Assembly (NCBI GenBank): GCA_910592005.1
Contig: CAJVPP010000889.1
Coordinates: forward strand, 1 to 24,962
Source of the DNA: Funneliformis mosseae
Lineage: Eukaryota > Glomeromycota > Glomeromycetes > Glomerales > Glomeraceae
Direction of reading: 5' to 3'
DNA: 24,962 bases
Part shown: in pieces, positions 20,002 through 24,962 of the stretch
Position numbering within the stretch: the stretch's first letter is position 1
How the letters are laid out: every line of letters starts with the position of its first letter
Notes under the pieces: model-generated
What the model was told of the DNA's origin: nothing
Seen by the model: the letters and a program-made list of their open reading frames with translations, nothing else
Databases searched by the model: none
Made by a program: the position numbers and the translations under genes

Positions 20002-22814
20002 TCATTATTTAAATCAATATACTGTATCAAAAAAAAATCATATTGATTCACCAGATTTATAAAGATTTGCAAAATTTACCTAATTTATTTATTATTTTTA
20101 TTATATTTTACATAATTGATATATTTTTATATTTTATATTTATTTTATTTTACAAGACTTAATTATTTTTTATCTTAGCAAATGATTAGTCATAGGTAAC
20201 CTTTTTTACTATAGTTGTAAATTACTGTAAGCTTTAAAAGTTCTAAGAGCTTAAAAATTTTTGCAAATTATAAATAAAAAAATTAGTTTAAAATTAAAAA
20301 AAAAATACTTTTTTTTCAATGTTATTTTAAGGTTGTTAAAATGATAAAAGATAAAATTTAGCAAAATTATATTAAAACCTTATTAAAAATTCATTTAAGA
20401 TTTGATTATAATATATTATATTAACTTATTTTTGATTTAATCATTGAATTTGATTAAATAAATCTTATATTCTAAAATATATAAATTGATAAAATTGCTT
20501 TAAATATAATAGATACCTATATGACTAAGAAAATAATAATCTAAAATTATAAATATTAATAAGTAGAATCACTTGTTACTAAAGATAGACACTGTAATTA
20601 AAAAAATAGTGTAATTGAGTTGCAACTTATGATACAATTAAATTTGCTTATAGTATAATTAAATTTGAAAGTAATAATAGAGATTATCTTTACTTGTTAC
20701 AATTTCTTATCTCTTAAGAAATGATTAATTAGATTATATCTTTATTATTTAATAAGAAGATAAAATTTTAGATAAAATTCAACTTGTATCTAACTTATTT
20801 AAAAGGTAGATTAGGTAGAAATTTGAAATAAATTTATTAATTTAGATACTTTAAAAAAAAATACATTAGTTAGATCTTTTTTCTAATATAAATGAATTAT
20901 TAATAAATAAAATGTATCATTTATAATAAATTAAAAAAAATTATAAAATATTAATTATAATGAATTTTTATATAAATTTTTATCTCACATTTTAAAAATA
21001 TTTCTTTTGAGAATATAATTTATAATTACTTTTTAAATATTATAAGAATATTTAATATTTAGAAAATTATTTATAAAAAATTTACTAAATTCAATAATTA
21101 TTATTAACAAGATAAATGATATTAAATTAGTGTAGATATACTACTTTATTATAATTGTAATGTTACTCTTTATTTTGCTACTAATGATGAAGATAATGAT
21201 AATAGTAGTAATAGTGTTTCTCTATATATTATTACTGCTGATGATAATGATGATAATGATGGTAATAATACTTCTCTTTACTTTGTTGCTGATGATATTT
21301 TAAAAGTTCATTTATTTTAGTTAAATTAATAATAAAAATAAAAAAGTATTAATATATATCTAAACTAAATTTAATATTTTTTTAAACATACTATTTGTAA
21401 ATTTATTATATATAAATTAGTATTTATTCAATATATAAAATAATAAATTTTTCTTTAATTAAATATTATATAATATTAATAATAAAATTAAAATTTGTAA
21501 TGTTGAATTATAAAAAAATAGTTTTTATCTAAATAATAAAGATAATTTAATTCTAGTTATAGTATATTAATTTATAATATAAAATATTAGATCAATTTAA
21601 TTTTAAAAATATTTAATTATAATTTTTTTAAATAAAAAATTGTATTTGTTTAATATTTAAATTAATAATTATATATATAAATAATTGTTAGTTTATTTTT
21701 TATATTATAAATTTATAAAAATTATATAATTTATTATAATAAATATTATTAAGCTAAAAATAAATTATATTTTAATTTTATTTTATAAGGTTGAATCTAA
21801 ATTTAAATATAAATCATTATTAATTTAGATCAAATTTTGATTTTGGTTAATATATATCTAATTTTTAATACTAAAATTGATCTGAAATTTTTGTTATAAT
21901 CAAAGTTTTTGCAATCTACATTTTTAAAGTTCATAATTTGAACTGAAATTTCAGATTAGTTTATAATCTAGATTAAACTAAATTATTTGAATTATTATTA
22001 GCTTTTCTTTACATTAATAATAAAAAATAAAAAATATTTTTATTTATATTATAAATTAATAAAAATAATAATAATATTTTTTTTATATAAAAGAAAATAC
22101 TTTATATAGAAGAATTACTAAAAAAATCAGTTTTTAAAAATTTTTGATTTTTTTGATATTTTTAGTTTTTGATGTTATTAGATTAAAATATAGATTTTAA
22201 AAGATTTTAATATAAATTTTCTTAATTTATTTTTTGATTATTCAATATATAAGTAAATAATACTATATAATATAAGAAGTTTGTTAGAAAAATTAGATTC
22301 TGAGAATTTTGACTAAAATTAAGACTTTATTAAATATTTTTAATAGAAAATTTTATTATTTTATATAGTATATATTTAAATACAAACAAATTAAATTATT
22401 ATAATAAAAACATCTCAAAATTTGCTTAATATACTGGCAAAATAAACTATAAAATATTTAAGAAGTATATCAGAAATTTGTTCAAATTTTATAAATAATA
22501 TAATATATATAGTATTTATAAATAATTAATTATAAAACATTATGTGGATTTCTTTATCAAATTCAAATTCAATTAATTCCTATTTAAGAATATTCTATAT
22601 TAATATTTTAATTATATCATTTTATAAACAAATATTTAATAAAATTTAAAATTAAAGAATTATAATAGTTTAAAAGAGAATCTTTAATACTATTTATTTA
22701 ACAATGATGTTAGACTTTTGATAAAATCTATATAATAGATCTTAGTCTTAGAACTATTGTTCATAATTTTTTACAGTGATCATTTTTCAAAAATATCACA
22801 ATATTCTATTTTAA
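20002..22814. other. CpG-free, extremely AT-rich tract without recognisable genes
   Basis: Reading every line, I find no CG dinucleotide between the one at 20000-20001 and the one at about 22815. GC is very low; for example 21601-21720 has four G/C in 120 bases. The sequence left of 20 kb has CpG every few tens of bases. Apart from the 54-bp repeat at 21159-21296 nothing codes. About 21790-21990 has partial inverted repeats around AGATCAAATTTTGAT / AAAATTGATCT. Either an AT isochore or strongly mutated repeat DNA. Confidence 0.8.
21159..21296 (+). repeat. 54-bp tandem repeat with an open frame, 2.5 copies
   Basis: Units 21159-21212, 21213-21266 and a partial 21267-21296. Each starts with a (V/T)(T/S)LY segment, then hydrophobic residues, then an Asp/Asn-rich run (TNDEDNDNSSN, ADDNDDNDGN). 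The period is a multiple of three and the frame is open across all copies to a TAG after KVHLF. This suggests a former low-complexity repeat in a protein. Confidence 0.6.
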
Positions 22815-23926
22815 CGTTGAGAGAAAAAAAGATTACTATTTATGTTTTAAGATTTTGTTGATGATTTTTTGAAGGATTTTTCTATAAGAGAGCTTTTTCT
22901 TTATATACATACTTTACTGAAACCTCCAGTTTAGTAATTTTAATTTTACTAATATGCAACTATCATACGATTATATGATCATATATTAGTGATATTTTTT
23001 TTGCTTTGAACATATAATTTCTATTTATTTGCTTTATATTAGCTATATATAGGTGATAAAAAGCATTAATTTAATTATAATTTTGAATAGATTATTTTTT
23101 AAAAAAAAAAAATGACATATTTTTTAATTTTTTTTACATCACTATATATAAAAGTAATATTATATACAAAAGCAATATTCAAATTTTTTTTTTTGTTTTT
23201 TTTTGTAAGCATTTATTAATTTTAGTTTGTAACAATAATATGCTAAATAAAACAATCTTTATAACAAAATTAAAAATGCAATAAGGTTTTTTAAAAAAAA
23301 ATACAAATTTAAAAAAAATGCTTTCTATTGGAATAGTGTTTCTAAATATGCTTAATAATTTTGAAAATAAACTTCAAACAAATTTTTGATATTTAAAAAT
23401 TACCTAATATATTTAAATAAAAATTTGTTATTTAAAATAAGTTTTCATTATAATTCACCATATAAAATATAAAAATAATACTTAGTAGACTAAAAAATTG
23501 TAATATATTATTATTTAATTTTAAAATACGTCTTTGGATGTAAAATTGATGTTTAAAATTATCTAATACATTAAAGATAAAGTTTCATAATCAGTTTCTC
23601 AGCATGTGTATATTAAAATGGAATTATAATATAATTATAATAAATAAAAAAATGTTATATAATTTGAGGCAGATCTGATCATATATATATTTATTACACT
23701 TTAGGCTTTTAATCTAATTTTTAATATTTTTAAAATTAATGATTTGTTAAAAAATTAGTTAAATACAATTTTTAAAAATATATTACAAATAAGAATGTAT
23801 AATTAAAGAAAATATGTAAAATATGATTTTTAAATATTATGTAATGTTCGTAAAAAAATAAATAAAATTTAAAATACATATAGTGAATGAAATAAAATTT
23901 AAGTATAACAATTCCAACCTTTTGCT
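22815..23926. other. AT-rich tract, nothing supported
   Basis: Continuation of the low-GC region with only four CpG. Homopolymer runs of A or T are frequent (for example about 23098-23112 and 23186-23204). No coding segment or element was recognised. Confidence 0.45.
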
Positions 23927-24773
23927 TTATTCTAATGATAAACTTGATGTAATGTTTTTGCCTAATCTACTTGGGACTTTGCATTTGATATTATATTTAG
24001 TATAATAAATTTTAAATGCCTTTCTAATAAACAATATGAGCTTTTTCATAATCCCACATTTTTTGAATTTATTTTTGTCTGTAACTTTTAAATATCTGCC
24101 TAAAACTTGCTCAACAACTTCTTTAGACAAGAATTCTTCAATTTCTGCTCCTATTGGCATTGATATAATAGTTTATCTTTCTCTAATTTATTTATCTTTG
24201 AATTCATTTACCCTTGCACTGATTTTTTTATTGAGTTTACTATGAAAATCTATCAGAATTCTTTAGAGTGACAAATGACCTCTTTTGCATTATTACTATA
24301 TAGATCATAATTGTGACAAGTCTTTTAATAATTTTATCTGAAGGTACTTTACATTGAAGAAAAAGACATTTAATCTCTTCATGCTAAAATTGAGTTAGAT
24401 TTTTTTTATCATTTAACATAATAGTAGCAGGTTTCATCATCAGAGAAAAGGCAAGCATATTGACAAGTGATAAATCCAAAGAGGTATTTAAAGTATTATA
24501 TATTTGATACGTCATGAATAATATGCCTTATCTCTCTGTTATTAACTATTGGCAGACTTTAAGCATATTTTTCATTCCATTTAAAACTTTAACCTTAACT
24601 AAAAATAAAAATTAATTTTAATAATAATTATCAAATATTCATAATAAATATTAATTAAAGAAAATTACAATTATCTTTTTTCATATTGCGTGATAATAAA
24701 ATTTTAATTTCATAATCTTCATTATCTTCATTCTTATCCTTATCTGAACTTTTAGAATAATCATAAACATCAC
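23927..24773 (-). pseudogene. Decayed spliced gene with repeated TAA/TAG interruptions, unknown family
   Basis: Minus strand. The exon at 24773-24669 follows an AATTAG acceptor and encodes DVYDYSKSSDKDKNEDNEDY...NMKKDN, an acidic/basic segment. A donor (ATT|GTAATT) and a TTTTTAG acceptor at 24599-24600 join in phase to 24598-24240: VLNGMKNMLKVC, MTYQIYNTLNTSL, LMMKPATIMLNDKKNLTQF, HEEIKCLFLQCKVPSDKII. That exon stays in one frame but contains TAG (24546-24548), TAA (24528-24530) and TAG (24384-24386). After a frame change near 24240 comes ARVNEFKDK, with TAA at 24188-24190 and 24173-24175, then MPIGAEIEEFLSKEVVEQVL...KVTDKNKFKKCG. All five internal stops could be former CAA/CAG. I cannot name the family. 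The product is expected to be non-functional under the standard code. Confidence 0.5.
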
Positions 24774-24836
24774 CTAATTTATATATTAAATAAATTTATT
24801 AATATAGGCAAAGATACAAAGAAAAAAGTATTAGTA

Positions 24837-24962
24837 CAGTCAACTCTTTCTACAACGAATTTTGATATAACGAATTTTACAATATAACGGATTTTCAGTG
24901 TCGGACAGATTTTTAAATATAAAAAAACCCTTACTATACCGAATTTAGTAATTAAAAATTCG
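24837..24962. mobile_element. Terminal part of a pogo/Tigger-like DNA transposon, truncated by the window end
   Basis: After TA (24835-24836) the sequence begins CAGTCAACTCTTTCTACAAC and repeats (T/C)AACG(A/G)ATTTT three times, then GTGTCGGACAGATTTTT. CAGT(C/G)xAxCTC...ATAACGAAT is the typical start of pogo/Tigger/CENP-B-like terminal repeats with TA target duplication. The other end and any transposase lie outside the window. It contains six CpG in 126 bases, unlike the CpG-poor DNA it interrupts. Confidence 0.65.

Noticed and set aside
24036..24245. Plus-strand hydrophobic open frame
   Set aside because: Complement of the decayed minus-strand gene at 23927-24773, which has the more protein-like composition and splice sites.

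Overview
The window looks like nuclear DNA of an arbuscular mycorrhizal fungus, most likely Rhizophagus irregularis or a close relative. This is inferred from recognised protein families, because no database search was possible. Evidence includes a lineage-typical protein kinase (Cys-rich N-terminal motif, Rhizophagus-style kinase core, C-terminal NPNLHSEDQDELEIP tail), a second decayed kinase, a decayed Crinkler (CRN)-type gene, an HMG-box fragment, small AT-rich GT..AG introns and abundant DNA-transposon debris.

Layout. 246-2413 (minus) holds the only gene that looks intact: a six-exon, 516-residue kinase rebuilt here from phase-compatible splice sites. 2.6-8.4 kb is AT-rich intergenic DNA with one imperfect hairpin. 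8.47-10.83 kb (minus) is a frameshifted Crinkler-type pseudogene interrupted by a 368-bp hAT-type MITE with a perfect 8-bp target duplication. 11.27-11.40 kb is a foldback repeat. 12.18-13.19 kb is a complete but internally deleted pogo/Tigger-like transposon with near-perfect 26-bp inverted repeats and TA duplication. 13.8-14.4 kb carries short repeats. 14.5-15.7 kb (minus) is a second, broken kinase, abutting a hAT transposase C-terminal relic at 15.9-16.2 kb. 17.3 kb holds a truncated HMG-box reading frame that runs into a perfect 14-bp hairpin. 17.7-19.4 kb holds two divergent decayed genes of unknown function.

From about 20.0 kb the composition changes sharply. I find no CpG at all from 20002 to 22814 and only six from there to 24836. 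This tract carries a decayed minus-strand gene at its right end whose in-frame stops are all TAA or TAG, compatible with C-to-T loss of Gln codons. At 24837 a CpG-containing pogo/Tigger-like transposon end begins and runs off the window.

Overall this is a repeat-rich accessory region: one kinase, a graveyard of expanded Rhizophagus families (kinase, CRN, HMG), and several DNA transposons of different ages. No operon-like cooperation is seen. The most unusual signals are the CpG desert with RIP-like or methylation-like nonsense mutations, the MITE-split Crinkler, the in-frame internally deleted transposase, and a 17-bp motif found upstream of both kinase loci.
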